Source: Wurfbainia villosa (lineage: Eukaryota; Streptophyta; Magnoliopsida; Zingiberales; Zingiberaceae). From it: a stretch of DNA of 64,000 bases. Location of the stretch: assembly GCA_025175895.1 (NCBI GenBank), contig CM046005.1, positions 65,744,325-65,808,324 of the forward strand, in the 5' to 3' direction. Every line of letters begins with the position of its first letter. The first letter of the stretch is position 1. The notes beneath the pieces were generated by a model. That model saw only the letters and a list, made by a program, of their open reading frames with translations. It was not told the origin of the DNA and made no database searches. The position numbers were made by a program, and so were the translations under genes. Of this stretch, positions 23,383 through 36,540 are shown one piece after another.

Positions 23383-25062
23383 ATGGAGTTGCCCAATGAT
23401 GGGTTTGGGTGGGACATTAACATTCCGATTCCATATGCGTTTTATGGACGAGAAGACTTCAATCAATGGAAGGCAAGGATTAAAGACTTCATGATGATGA
23501 TGGACATCGAAGATTAGTCCACCTTGATGGAAGGATTCAAATATCCAAGAGGGCCAAAGGGAGGATTCCTCAATATGAAGAAGTGGACCGAGGAACCACT
23601 CCAAGAATTCAAGAAAAATAAGAAGGTAATAAAATTCTTGGTTGATTTAATTTCTAATAATATTTTGTGTAGTTTAGGTGAATATAAGGATGCCAAGGAG
23701 CTTTGGAGCAAATTGACAAAATTTCATGAGAAGCCTCAATCGATCCAAGGGGATATGGAAGAAAGCTCATCCTCACAAGAAAGTGAGGATTTGGAGGTCG
23801 AGAGGTGTTCGACATCCGAGAAGGAAGAAGAAGTGGAAGAATGGGAGGAAGCCTTTACCTCTAGGATTAAGGGGGAGGATATTAGGCCATCTTAAATATC
23901 GGAGAAACAAGAAGAAGCATCTACCTTCGGGAGCCATGAATAATTGGACCAAATTCTTCCTACAACCACCCTAGGTAACTCAAGCATTTCAATTAAAAAT
24001 AAAGTTCATATTATATGCTTTGAGTGTAGGGAAGCCGAACACTACAAAAGTAAGTGTCCGAAATGAGTCAAGAAGATGGCACAAGTCGTGCCAAAAACCA
24101 AGGGGACCGAAGCTTCAACAATTAAAATCAAAGAGCACATTGTATGCTTTAAATGCAATCAATAGAGACACTACTGAAGTCAATGCCCTAGGGGGAGGAT
24201 GCAAACCAAGGGCCAAGAAGGAGCATCAAATATAGGGGGAGCTTCTAAAGCAAACCCTACGGTATCTTTTATTAACGCACCTTCAAGTTTTAGTATCAAG
24301 AAGCATGCTAGAAATAATTTTAATGCCTTTGCTATTATTAGTAATGATCATAAAAAGCATGCTAGTAGAAATAAATTTTATTGCCTAGGTGCTAAGAGTG
24401 ACAATTTTAGAACCAAGGAGAAATTTGGAACTAATATCTCTAAAACAATTCTACCTAATGAAGCAATTAGAATGGTAGATGATCATTTAGGCATTAACCC
24501 TAAGAAGGGTAGGCATATGCCTAAGATAAAGAACCATTCCCAAAAGATTAATGAAAAATCAAAATTGAGAAAATTAGAGTTGGAAAATCAAGCCTTGAGG
24601 TCAAGACTTGAGAAATTATAGAAGACCCTTAAGAAGATGCAAAATCAAATTCAAGGGTCAAATTATCAAAAATTAGGGTCTAGAAGACAAGAACCATCTA
24701 GGGGCAAGAAGGTTTTGGGTCATAAACCTAAGCCCGAAGAGACCTACCATAGTATTTCATTAGATTATGGAACCATTCATAGGTCTAGAAAAACCAAGGT
24801 TACTAGGGAAGTTATCCCTAAGGCTAACCATGGTGTATGCCTAGTGGCTAAGGTTTCAAGGAAATCTAGGAAAGCCACTAAGAAGGTTACAAGGGGAGTT
24901 ACCCCTAGAGTTAACCTAGGCAAGACCCAAATGACCAAGGCTTCAAAGTCTAGAAGGGTCATTAGGAAGGTATCAAGGGAGGTCATCCCTAGTGAATACC
25001 TTGTAAACCCAAGGAGCTCCAATAGGTATTGGGTTCCTAAGAGTATGATTCCCTCATGCTAA
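23383..25062 (+). pseudogene. Gag-like protein of element I (several stops)
   Basis: The frame starts at ATG 23383 (MELPNDGFGWDINIPIPYAF) and can be followed to the tail YLVNPRSSNRYWVPKS at about 25050. It is a family-2 version of the D and A protein: gag core with YKDAKELWSKL, acidic linker, two zinc knuckles (CFECREAEHYKSKC; CFKCNQ then a broken HY.SQC), basic region and coiled coil LELENQALRSRLEKL. In-frame stops include TAG 23515-23517, one at about 23893, two in or near the knuckles, and TGA 24175-24177, which matches a CGA codon in A. Knuckle 1 has lost the glycine before its histidine (REAEH). Not functional. Confidence 0.82.
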
Positions 25063-25867
25063 ATGGGTTAGGGTGTGTCAACACTAAGTGAATAGGAAGT
25101 TAACTTAACCATAGTAGTATTGGCACTTTAGGTGACTTCTAAGGTTATGAGATACATTGGAAATAAGTTTGAATTTATATCCTAATGGATTTTAGGATGT
25201 GCCAATGAATTTTATATAAGTTGAAAAATTGATCAAAATTAGCACAAATTAGGTTTAGAAGTCATAGTGTGTCATTTTGAGTTTTTGACACACTTGGGAG
25301 ATAAGTGGTAATATGGATAAATGAACCTAACTCTAACAAATGACAATTAACACTAAAATCTAGGTATTATTATACCTTTATATTTTATTTTCCATGATTT
25401 GTTTGTCATATGCCATGTCATGACATCATTCTTATTTTTATCATATGAAATATCATGATAATGCTTAGGACTATTTTTAATGTCATGTATACTTAGATTG
25501 TATTTATGTGTCATGACATCATGATTATTGGCACATATTTATTTATGCTATCACCTATGTCATAATTATCATTCATGCATTAATTAAATTGATTTAAGAA
25601 CTATGACATGATTTGAAATCCCATGTATAAGGGAATCAAATAGAGTTGCCTAGAAAATGCATGAGACCTTAGATTAGGAAGAACAAAACTCACATCTCAC
25701 ATCAAATTGACATGTGTGTGTTTTCATACACACTAGACACATGTGAGATCCTAGAAAATGAGTTAAGTTTAAGGTGCATAGTTCTTGCATCTAGATGAAC
25801 TCAAATTCATCTTATACTATGGATGAATCATGAGGAAAACTTATGTACAAGTCATGTTCATTAAGCC
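25063..25867 (+). other. Non-coding module of element I, left part
   Basis: Starts right after the gag stop. The palindrome ATGTCATGACAT is at 25415-25426, 353 bp past gag, the same spacing as in C and B. The rest is AT-rich and continues at 51024-51610 beyond element H. The last five bases (AAGCC, 25863-25867) are the TSD of H. Confidence 0.7.
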
Positions 25868-27043
25868 TGATGTGAGCAAAATATATAGGGTTTTAGGAGT
25901 AGTTTTCGCTCACATCTCATTACATTTTATGTTAGTTTCATGCATATGTCACTTTGTTTTGCATGCAGGACAACAATTTGTGGGGAAAGGCACACTTTCG
26001 GAGCAAAAGAAGGGTATTTTGCAGCTAGACGTAGAAGGGGACATGGCCAAGGTGTGTGACTACACACGGTCGTGTCCAAGGGGTGAAATCGACTACCCCA
26101 GGGCTACACATGGCCTGGCCGTGTGGAAACACACTGTCGTGTGGTGGCCCAGCAGATTGATGTGACTAGGGTTTTTTTTGGATTTCACAGCGATCAGGTG
26201 TGATGTCTATATAAGGAGAGCTCCGCCCAAACCCTAAGGGGGAGGCAAGATGGCTGAGATGGCACACCGAAGCCCTAAAAAGTTTCGGGAACTCACAACA
26301 GGGAGGGAGAACACTATCGGAGATCTGAGTTCTATACTTCAATGCCAGAGAGAAGGCCACATTGGCATTGTAAATTCCTGTTCTTGCACTTTATCTACTA
26401 TGTATTCGAACATGAACATGCTTTTTGTTTCTTCTTTCCTATCTATGGAGTAGTTTCTTCGATTCTAGAATTAGGGAGTAGCTTATGTGCATATGACATG
26501 CTGCTTCAAATTGAATTCTGTTATTGAGTTTGAATTTGCAATTGAAATTTGTTTAGACCGATATCTATGTGTATTTAGTTTTCTATCTATTGTGCGTAGC
26601 CGATACAAGGGGTGACAGCCCTCGTATCTAAGATTTAGGGGATTTATACGAGGAACCTTGGGGTTAGCCTCATCTCCTATAACCGTGGGTAGAAGGATAC
26701 GATAGAACTGGAAATGGTTCATCGCAAGGATTGATTCGGCATCTTCATACCACCTATCCAGTCCTTGTAAGACAGAGATAGCTCCCGATAGATGTGGTAG
26801 CTCATCGGGAGAGTGTATGATGTCCCTTCCACAAGATCGTAGTTAGACGTTTAGACAACGCCCAATTGATAGCATGTTTTGCGATACACAAGTGAAACTA
26901 AAGTCCTAGAATCCCTTTAAAAGATCTCTCGACAACCTGTTTTCTTCCTCCGTGTGACACTGTATTGAGTAGGACCACCGATAACCCTCACATTTACAAT
27001 CCCTTAGAGTCTAGTCCCGAACAATTACACCCACCGAACAAAT
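25868..27043 (+). repeat. 5' LTR of H, 3'-truncated
   Basis: Matches 33516-34556 and 50719 to about 50878. A TATA box (CTATATAAGG) lies at 26207-26216. The match to the other LTR stops after ACAAATCG at 27043. The last roughly 140 bases of the LTR and the primer-binding site are missing. The LTR also retains about 30 bases (26860-26889) that the 3' LTR lost where E inserted. Confidence 0.8.
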
Positions 27044-27400
27044 CGAGGTCCGATTCGATTATGTAGTCAGCAATAAATTGAATAACCTCTAAGTCGGTCC
27101 TGCTAAATACACACAAAGTGTACTAGTATAATTCTATGGTCAAGACAAACCAATACCAAATTACACTACAACTATACCAATGGTTTGTCCATAACCATCT
27201 CGGTTGTAAGCCTTTACTTATACTTTACAAGGAACTGATAACATGATCTCCCGTGTGACACTATACACCATGTTATCTACAATGCAATGTATTAGACAAT
27301 ATGCATAACCATAAATATGCAAACAATGATCATGTGATTCTTATTTTAAAAAATAAAGATGTTCATACAAAAGATAGACTTTTCAGTATACATCCCAACA
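27044..27400 (-). repeat. Fragment of a copia-type LTR replacing the end of H's 5' LTR
   Basis: The right edge reads TATACATCCCAACA, which on the minus strand is TGTTGGGATGTATA, a common start of plant copia LTRs. It sits exactly where H should have its LTR end, primer-binding site and gag start. No duplication is visible at its borders, so a deletion or repair event rather than a clean insertion is likely. Confidence 0.45.
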
Positions 27401-27403
27401 AAT

Positions 27404-28672
27404 AGAAGAGGTGGCTCAGAACCACCATCAATGGGCTTCCGAACGTGGTCACCTAGCTCCTACGGTAGGACGATATGCTGTCAACTCCATTGACAACTTA
27501 ACAGTGAGGATGGATTCGCTTAGCAGACAATTCGACTCTTTAAATCCTTTCATTTGCATGTGCTGCCATTTACTTTGGAGAAGGAGCAGCAGCGTATCGA
27601 GAGGACCACTATGGAGGGCAGGGAACCTTGGAAGAGCAGATTGAGCACTGCGATGCGGTTGGGGACTACAATCAAAGGCCCAATAACTCGTACTCTAGTA
27701 CTTACAATCCCGGATGGAGGAACCACCTGGAATTTTTCCTATCGGAATAACTCAGGGAACTTCCAATCATTAGGAGGGTATGGGCAGCAGCAGGGCAATG
27801 GGCAGCAACAATAGAAGTCGAGGCTGGAATTGATGATGGAAGACTTCATTGCTACCCAAATAAAGGCCAATGAGGAATTTCGTCGCCAACAATAGAAAAT
27901 AGAGGAGTCACTCAGAGACTTGAAGGCCACCATCGACGGTCTTGCAAGTCACACAAAGATATTGGAGAAACAAGTGGCCCAGATAGCCCTATCCATGTCG
28001 CAACCTATGAAGAGCTCTCCGTTACTACCCGAGCCGAGTCAAGCTAAGGAGGAAGGAGTATACAATGAGGGAGTGGGGCAGAGTAGCAAATTCGCTAAGG
28101 GGTGTGCAGCCATGATTTCCACCCTACCTGACCAAGCTGAAATTGAAGATAAGATTCCACCACAGCTTGAGGACCCTAGTGAATTTGTTATCCCCTGCTC
28201 GATTTATGGGGAAAGCTTTGATGAAGCACTGTGTGACTTGGGGTCATCAGTAAGTGTTATGCCCTATGCATACTATCTAAAGATGGGACTAAATGGGCTC
28301 CAACCAGCGAATCTTGGTATTCGTATGGGGGATGACTCAGTCAAGGAACCCGTCGGCTTGCTAGCACATGTGCATGTGGTTGTCGAGAACTTCGTGATCC
28401 ATATAGATTTCATAATATTTGACACATGGCCAGATCCCTAGAATCCCATCATCTTGGGAAGACCCTTTCTAGCGACTGTGTGGGCATGGATTGATGTTAA
28501 GGCACACCAGATCTCCTTAGAGGTAGATGGGGAGATCATCCTCTTCAGCCTATTAGAGTATAAAACTCCCTACCTAGACGACTTCACTTTCATCAAAATA
28601 AAGCCGAGGCCACTAGATGTCGATTCCAAGATGGATGAATGGAGGTTCACTGAACCTCCGGAGCCAAGTTGA
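27404..28672 (+). pseudogene. Athila gag C-terminus and aspartic protease of H
   Basis: The gag part is recognised by MAQNHHQWASERGH at 27411, then in another frame by YSSTYNPGWRNH near 27690, the NPGWRNHP hallmark of Athila-type gag. 27920-28441 continues through a coiled stretch (LEKQVAQIALSMSQ) into the protease: FVIPCSIYGESFDEALCDLGSSVSVMP, where the aspartate of DLG is catalytic (consensus DLGASVNLMP). A TAG at 28439-28441 interrupts it, then PIILGRPFLATVWAWIDV continues to 28672. There are at least two frame changes plus this stop. Reverse transcriptase, RNase H and integrase, which should follow, are absent. Confidence 0.82.
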
Positions 28673-29156
28673 TAATGGAGTGTGGTCGAGCTAAATGACC
28701 TTAAACAAAGTGCTTCTTGGGAGGCAACCCAAGTTTAGTTTTTAGGTTTCCCTTTGATTGTATTGCATGCATTTAGTTAATTTGAACTTTGATTTCCATC
28801 TCATTTAGCATTAGGACCAGAAGAGAAATTTTCTAGTTAAAAATAAAATCAATATTAGCTTACACGGTGAAGGGTATGAGAAAATTCGGACCGTTGTGCA
28901 CAAAAGGGGAGAAAAAAATGGGACACACGGCTTGGGCGTGTGTTTTCCCATGGCCGTGCCCGACCAACCAGAGGTACACATGGCCTGGCCATGTGTTTTT
29001 ACACGGCCGTGTCACGCAAGGTTAAGTAAAGCACGTCGTGTGTTTTTGCCCCATTTGCACAGTGTGTTTCAATTTTTCTTGCCCTAGCCATGTGGATCCT
29101 TCTTGCCCACCACCTAGAAGCTTTTCCATCCTTCAAGGAAGCCAAAAGAAGCAAGG
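28673..29156 (+). other. Spacer of H between protease and downstream ORF
   Basis: Contains CTTGGGAGGCAACCCAAG (about 28716-28733), an imperfect hairpin that Athila-type elements usually carry upstream of their second ORF. 28915-29050 has repeats of the type CACACGG…TGGCCGTG, also present in H's LTR near 33760-33840. No gene is seen. Confidence 0.5.
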
Positions 29157-30349
29157 ATGAGGAGGACCAAGCAAGTAGCATCTCGATCCGGTGCTTCGGA
29201 GGGTCGAGCAAGGAGAACCGACACCCCTCAAGCTCCGGAGAAGGGTAACACTCTTCCAACCCTCCTTTTTCGCAACAATGAATATAGGGATAGATATAAT
29301 ATGCTTTCTACTCACAAACTCACTGCAACTAGGTACCTTGATGAAAATTTGCTAGAGTCCTTAGGGTTGTTGGGTGACATTCAAGCCTTGTTTGCAAAAA
29401 TGGTGTGGGAAGAAATAATGGGAATAAAACACCCAACCTACCCTAGGATAGTTTTAGAATTTTTGAGTTTTTAGAAGCGGAAATTTTAACGGGTAGAGAG
29501 AGCGAAGAGGGTAGGATTACTTTTAGGATATTTAACATTGAGCATGAATGGACACTTCACCAATGGAATTCATGCTTTGGCTTGCTGAGTGGGGGAGAGA
29601 GAAGAACCCATATTGGATTTAACTCTCGGATCTTTTGGACTGAATTGACAGGGGAGCACGCTTATGACCCTTCTAGGGCCAAAGCATCGCACCTCCAAAA
29701 CCCCATTTTCTGATACCTCCACCAAATCATGGCAAACACTATATTTGGTCGTGGGGAGAGTGATGGTGTAGTGAGAGCTAGTGAGCTGCTTTGCCTCTGG
29801 GACATGCTACAAGAAAGGAGTAGCATCGATGTAGGGTCCCATTTCATCAGACACTTAGTGAAGATGGGCAAAGCAGCAAGAGGAGAGATTAATGTGGGGG
29901 GCCTACTTACCCACATTTGCCATAGGATGGGGTACGATTACACCGCATTAGAGAGTATAGAGGGGAGCCCTAGGATCGACCTAGGAGTGTGTATGGCGAT
30001 GAAGATGATTGTAAGAGAGGGACACTCCTTATGCTTTGTAAGGAAAAACCTGACGACCCTCAGGCTCCCCGACCCTGATCGTACCACCATCACCATGCGT
30101 GCCAACTGGCGCTTAGACCTGATAGTGGAGTCCCCTCCATATGAGGGACCATCCACAGCAGCACCCATCTCTCCCCCTTTACATCACTCTCCCTTCAGTC
30201 CATGCATGCATAGAAGCCCACCTAGTCCGCGCCGACATGAGCCTGCACCTACACCACCATCTTTTTCTACTTTTGAGCAGGATGCAGGTACATCGACTTA
30301 TGATTTCTCGGAGTTCCGATCGCGCCTCGACGATATATATGCCAAGTAG
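29157..30349 (+). pseudogene. Athila-type ORF ('Arabidopsis retrotransposon ORF-1'-like) of H
   Basis: 29157-29474 starts MRRTKQVASRSGASEG and contains YLDENLLESLGLLGDIQALF. The frame then slips by one base near 29470 and continues (FNIEHEWTLHQWN, SRIFWTELTG) to a stop near 29710. A third open part runs 29729-30349 (ASELLCLWDML, HFIRHLVKMGKAA, THICHRMGYDY), with a proline-rich C-terminus and SEFRSRLDDIYAK. It matches the plant transposon protein domain typical of Athila elements, whose function is not known. It lies directly after the protease, so the pol block was lost from between them. Confidence 0.72.
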
Positions 30350-31332
30350 CAGACACAGAGGCAGCGATGGGAGGAGCAGAGCGCCTACACGCAGGGGAGT
30401 TTCAGGGTTTTCGGGAGCACTTCCAGTGGGCTGAGGAGTTCTACGATGAGGCCCGCATCTACTTCCAGGAGGAGGCTACCCGTCGCCAGGATGAGGCCAC
30501 CTACCGCAAGGAGATGCGACATCACATGCATGCCCAGTAGGCACAATGGGCTAGGGAGGAGGATCACCGAGCAACCACTGCATCCACCAACTCTCAGATC
30601 CATCACATATACATGTGGCATCAGCGGCTCAGAAGCTGATTCTCCCAGGATCCCGTGATGTCGAGGCTTCCGGACTTTCCACCTCGTCCACCATACTAGA
30701 GTTATACCTTCAATTAAGTCTGGGGGGACCCTAAATTTTGTTTTGTTTCTAGCAGAAGTTTCTTTCCTGATAGTTGCATTATTGTTAGCATTCATTTGTT
30801 CATGCATAGGTTGTTGAGTTTCTTTCAGCACTTAGTTTTTATTATTTTTAAAGCTGCCTCAGTAGTATTTTTATAGTTTTCTTCATGAGTTGTTTCCATG
30901 AGTAGTATAAATTCATTTACCTCGTGGTATTTTATTTTATTTGCTTTGAATGGATATTCTAGACTTACACTGGTTAGCTTCTATTTTTACACCTACACAT
31001 GTCTAACATTCTGAAAGAGAGAGTCTAGTACATACCTAGTCATGATTCATCTCAGTAGTCTAGTACTTTGGAATCCACAGGTGACCCTAAGATTACCATT
31101 TTAGTTACTGGAGATAATCAAATTGTGTAAGCCCATTCGAAAAAATCGAAATCCCAGTGAGCTGAAAAATAAAAGAGAGAAAGGAAAAGAAAATAGAAAT
31201 AAGAGAGAGAGAGAAAAAGAAATGAAAAAGAAAAGAAAGAAAAAAAAGAGATTATGAGGGATAAAAAAATAGTTGTTGTGGGTGGAAATGGCTAGGTGCC
31301 CCTTTGAGACCGAGTTAGATTACTGGGGAAAC
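30350..31332 (+). other. 3' non-coding region of H with purine-rich tract
   Basis: Includes a polypurine-like AAGTCTGGGGGGACC near 30715-30729 and a 110-bp stretch of almost only A and G (about 31144-31256), as is common in the 3' part of Athila elements. It ends with GAAAC (31328-31332), the TSD of the solo LTR that follows. No open frame of interest is visible. Confidence 0.55.
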
Positions 31333-33159
31333 TGTTAGTGAAAGCCCTAGAGCCAATCATATGATGATTGTTGTATGGACTTTATTGTATCATATTCCTA
31401 TTTATAAAGGCATGGTTATTATATTTACTTGTATTGGTGCCAAATAACTAAATATAATAATGTCCTTGAGTAGTAGGTTCTTATCTATATCAATCGATTG
31501 GTTGAATCGATAATGAGATGATATAGAGAACACTACTCTTAATAATTCCTAGTCGAGTATTAACATTCAGGGACAATGTTAATGCATAGAGACTAGCATG
31601 TAGGTCAACAAGATGACTTGATCTCACAAGTCATGGATATGAGATATCAAGTTGACACATGGGTATGCATTGGAGAATGTATACTGAATGACCCGCCATG
31701 AGAAAGTATCATGGATCGTTATATGAGTGTCATATACTTTCTCATGTGGCTATTAGTATGACTATTAGTCCTTAGACCGAAGTCACCATGGTTCCCTACA
31801 TAAGGAGTTGCATACTTTGGCCGTCAGCGTCACCCGTAAATGGGTGGACTATAAAGGCGACATTCGGGTATGTAGCAATTATGTGGAGGGATGTGAGTGA
31901 TGTAGATGGGATCTATCCCTCCTCTATGACAGGGGTGACATCGATATTCTTGATAGAGTGAGACCACGAAGTGCATGGCCATGCCCAAATGAGTCAATAT
32001 GAGATATTGAGCTCATTTGATTAGAGTGAGTCTACTTGGAGTTCAAGACTTAGATTGTACCGAGGATGACACGGTCTATGCCTCGATTGGTCAATCTAGA
32101 TGTCAAGGATAGAGGGACATTGTCACATATTGTGAGAGTCACAATTAGTAGTCACAAAGGTGATGTTGGAGCTCAACATTCTTGTAACTTGGGTAGCAAT
32201 GATGTGTTGCTAGATACCGCTCATTGCTTATGTTCCTAAATCGGTTTAGGGACATTGCCAACGTTACAAGAACCTATAGGGTCACACACATAAGAGCAAT
32301 TAGATGGAGATTAGGTTCATATGATGAACCATGAGGATTAGGTTCATGGGATGAACTAAATTGGATTAAGAGTAATCCAAATTAGACTAATTGAGTTAGA
32401 CTCAAGTTGATTCAAGTGTTGAATGAGTCTAATTGAGATTTGATTCATCAAATCAATTTAAATTAATGAATAGAGATTCATTATATTAAATTGACTTGAG
32501 TCAAGTGGTTAGATTTGATCAACCATGGGAGATTAGAGGTCAAGTTTGACTTGACTTGAGAGGGAAGATGAAAGGTCAAGTTTGACTTGACCAAATGCCA
32601 TGTCATGATGATGACTAGGCATGGCCGGCCAATGATGATGCTCCACATCATCATTGACTCAGTGGTGCCACATCATGAGGGAGACCAAGGGTCATGGGAG
32701 TTACATGCATGCATGTAACCCCCCCTCCATGAAGTGGCCGGCCACTTTGGGGTTATGGGTGGAGAATTCATTTGGTGAGTTACACACTCTTAACTTCATC
32801 TTCTTCCTTGGGAATTTTTCTCTCAAGCTCTCCCTCTCCAACCTCATCTTGCCGAGACACCATAGAGGAGTGCTAGCACACTCAAGTGTCTTTTTCTCCA
32901 CCTATTGCTTGTGTGGATACCATAGAGGAGTGTGCACTTGACACTCTCGAGTTCCGGCGGACTTTTGGACGAGCGGGATAAGCGAAGGGCGTCGCTACGA
33001 GGGTAACGTTCTAACCTCTTAGATCTAAGGTAGATCTAGGATTTCTGTAAGCACATACATGTAATTATAATTTTTATACTTCGCACGGATCCGTGGCCGG
33101 GGGCTTCCGAGGTTTCCGCAACGCAAAAAGCGGTTTTTGCGGCTCGGAAAAACCCAACA
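31333..33159 (+). mobile_element. Solo LTR of G's copia family
   Basis: An 1827-bp copy of the G LTR, TGTTAGTGAAAG to AACCCAACA, flanked by GAAAC (31328-31332 and 33160-33164). No internal region remains, so it formed by recombination between the two LTRs of a complete element. It is inserted into the 3' non-coding region of H. Confidence 0.92.
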
Positions 33160-33515
33160 GAAACACCTACCAATTTCTCTCAATACCGAGCATGCCTTTG
33201 AGATTTTGTGCTAGATCTAGGGAACGAGCCTCACTTTGGGCAGGTAAGTGCCTAAGAGCCGGAGACCTTAGCAAAGCTATAGGATGACGACTTAACTCAC
33301 CATGGAACGAGTATCCCCTAAGAATGATCCTCTCAGCACGAGCACGAGCACGAGGAGCTAATTTAGTGAATTTCTAGAATATATTTATTTTGCTTTGATG
33401 GCAAATACCACTTGATAAATTTTGTTAACATGCTAAGTATGGAACAATATCCTTTTAAAATTTCATGGCACTGAGGTTTGCTTGAGGACAAGCAAATATT
33501 TAAGTCTGGGGGAAT
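33160..33515 (+). other. End of H internal region with polypurine tract
   Basis: Continuation of H after the solo LTR. The last 14 bases (AAGTCTGGGGGAAT, 33502-33515) are the plus-strand primer next to the 3' LTR. A GA/GC-rich CGAGCACGAGCACGAGG repeat is at about 33340-33356. Confidence 0.65.
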
Positions 33516-34556
33516 TGATGTGAGCAAAATATATAGGGTTTTAGGAGTAGTTTTCACTCACATCTCATAATATTTTATGTTAGTTTCATGCAGATGTCAC
33601 TTTGTTTTGCATGCATTTCTTATTTTCTGGTTCGAAGATCTGCTCTTTGTACTTTTGCATGTAGGATTGCATTTCGTGGGGAAAAGGTGCACTTTCGGAG
33701 CAAAAGAAGGGCATTTTGTAGCTAGACGTAGAAGGGGACACGACCAGGGTGTGTGGCTACACACGGTCGTGTCCAAGGGGCAAAATCGGCCACCCCAGAG
33801 CCACACACGGCCTGGCCATGTTGAAACACACGGCTATGTGGCTGCCCAGCAGATTGATGCAATTAGGGTTTTTTTCGGATTTCGCAGTGATCCGGTGTGA
33901 TGTCTATATAAGGAGAGCTTCGCCCAAACCCTAGGGGGGTGGCAAGATGGCTGGGACGACACACTGAAGCCCTAAAAAGCTTCGGGAACTCACAATGGGG
34001 AGGGAGAACACCGCCGGAGATCCGAGTTCTGCACTTCAACGCTAGAGAGAAGGCCACATTGGCATTGTAAACTCCTGTTCTTGCACTTTATCTACTATGT
34101 ATTCGAACATGAACATGCCTTGTGCTTCTTCTTTCCTATCTATGGAGTAGTTTCTTCGATTCTAGGATTAGGGAGTAGCTTGTGTGCCTATGACATGCTG
34201 CTTCAAATTGAATTATGTTATTGAGTTTGAATTTGCAATTGGAATTTGTTTAGATCGATATCTATATGTATTTCATTTTCTATCTACTATCTGTAGCCGA
34301 TACGAGGGGTGACAACCCTCGTATATAAGATTTAGGGGATTTATACGAGGAACCTAGGGGTTAGCCTCATCTCCTGTAACCGTGGGTAGAAGGATGCGAT
34401 AGAACAAGAAACAGTTCATCGCAGGGATTGATTCGGCATCCTCGTATCGCCTATCCAGTCCTTATAAGGCAGAGATAGCTCTCGATAGATGCGGTGGCTC
34501 ATCGGGAGAGTGTATGATGTCCCTTCCACAAGACCTTAGTTAGACGTTTAGACAAC
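33516..34556 (+). repeat. 3' LTR of H, left part
   Basis: Starts TGATGTGAGC. The TATA box CTATATAAGG is near 33904-33913. It is closely similar to 25868-26859 and is cut by element E after GACAAC. The remaining 300 bp are at 50719-51018, ending GTGCATCA before the TSD. Confidence 0.82.
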
Positions 34557-36340
34557 TGTTAGACTCTCTAAGCCACAAAAACCGCTTTTTGTGTTGCGGA
34601 ATCCTAAGAAGCTGGCCACGTATCCGTGCGAAGATAAATAAAAAAATTCATGTACATGTTTATCTACACTAGATCTACCTTAGATCTACATGGGATGAAT
34701 GTTACCCTTGTAGCGATGCCCTTCGCTTATCCTACTCGTCCAAAAGGTTGCTGGATCTCGTAGAGTGTCAAGTGTACACTCCTCTACACGTATCCACATG
34801 GACAAAAACGTGGAGAGAACCACTTAGAGTGTGCTAGCACCCTTGGGATGTCTCGTCAATGGAGGAGAGGGAGAGAAGAAGAAAGGAGATGGAAGAAGAA
34901 GAATTCAATACCCACTAATTACCTTTGGCCGCCCACTTAATGGGGTTTAAAAACATCCAAGTAATACCAAGAGCCGACTCTTGGTCTTCCTCAAGAGGTG
35001 GCACACCATGATGTGTCCACGATGACGTGGAACATCATCATTGGCCGGCCCTATGCCAAGTCACCATGAAGTGGCATTTGGTCAAGTCAAACTTGACCCT
35101 TCATCTTCCCTCTCAAGTCAAGTCAAACTTGACCTCTTATCTTCCATGGTTGATCAAATCTAACCTTTGATTCAAGTCAATTTAATTTAATGAATCTATA
35201 TTCATTAGTTTAAATTGACTCAATGAATCAAATCTAAATTGGACTCATTCAACACTTGAATCAAATTGAGTCCAACTCAATTAGTCTAATTTAGATTACT
35301 CTTAATCCAATTTGGTTCATCACATGAACCTAATCCTCTTGGTCCATCATATGAACCTAATCTCCATCTAATTGCCCTTTGTGTATGACCCTATAGGTTC
35401 TTGTAACGTTGGCAATGCTCCTAAACTGATTTAGAAACATAAGCAATGAGCAGTATCTAGCAACACATCATTGCTACCCAAGTTACAAGAATGTTGAGAT
35501 CCAACATCACCATTGTGACTCTCACAATATGTGACAATGTCCTCTATCCTTGACATCTAGATTCATCAATTGAGACATAGACCGTGTCATCCTTTGTACA
35601 ATCTATATCTTGAACTCTAAGTAGACTCACTCTAATCAAATGAGTTCAATATCTCATAATGAGTCATTTGGGTATGGTCATGCACTTAGTGGTCTCACTC
35701 TATCAAGAATCATGATATCACTCCCACCATATAGGAGGGATAGATCCCATCTACATCACTTACATCCCTCCTCATAATTTGTTACATACCTAGTAATCAC
35801 TTTTATAGTCCACCCATTTACGGGTGATGTTTGACAAAGCCAAAGTATGCAACTCCTTATGTAGGGAACCATGGTGACTTAAGGTCCAAGGACTAATAGT
35901 CATACTAATAGTCACATGAGAAAGTATATGACACTCATATAACGATCCATGATACTTTCTCATGGTGGGTCATTCAATATACATTCTCCAATGTATACCT
36001 ATGTGTCAACTTGATATTTCATATCCATGACTTGTGAGATTAAGTGATCGAGTTGACCTACATGCTAGTCTTTTCGCATTAACATTGTCCCTGAATATTA
36101 ATACTTGACTAGGAATGATTAAGAGTAGTATTCTCTATATCATCTAATTATCGATTCAACCAATCGATTAATATAGATAAGAACCTTCTACTCAAGGACG
36201 CTATTATACTTAGTTATTTGACACCAATACAAGTAAGTATAATAACCATAAAAAAATGCCTTATAAATATATATAGGAATATGATACAAGAAGTCCATAC
36301 AACAATTATCACATGATCGGCTCTAGGGCTTTCACTAACA
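34557..36340 (-). repeat. 3' LTR of E
   Basis: 1784 bp, plus-strand borders TGTTAGACTCTC and TTTCACTAACA. It matches 47785-50718 after removing the solo LTR there, and more distantly the LTRs of G. The adjacent ATCTCTCACTAGCAC at 36341 corresponds to the polypurine tract of the element. Confidence 0.9.
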
Positions 36341-36540
36341 ATCTCTCACTAGCACTAGTGTCAATCACTGTAGTATCTAATGCCCAATGACCTAGTGTGA
36401 CCATCATGCTTTTTCTGTGCCAAAGCCTTGGTCAAGGGATCTACAACGTTAGCCTCTGTGGGTACTCTGTAAATCTTCACATATCCTCTATCGATAATCT
36501 CTCGAATGAGATGGAAGCGTCGTAGTATGTGTTTGGTCCG

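Noticed and set aside
24777..25022. Minus-strand leucine-rich frames opposite the gag tails (also 16546-16803, 55420-55677, 61222-61509)
   Set aside because: They are the antisense of the conserved basic gag tail and recur only because that tail is repeated.
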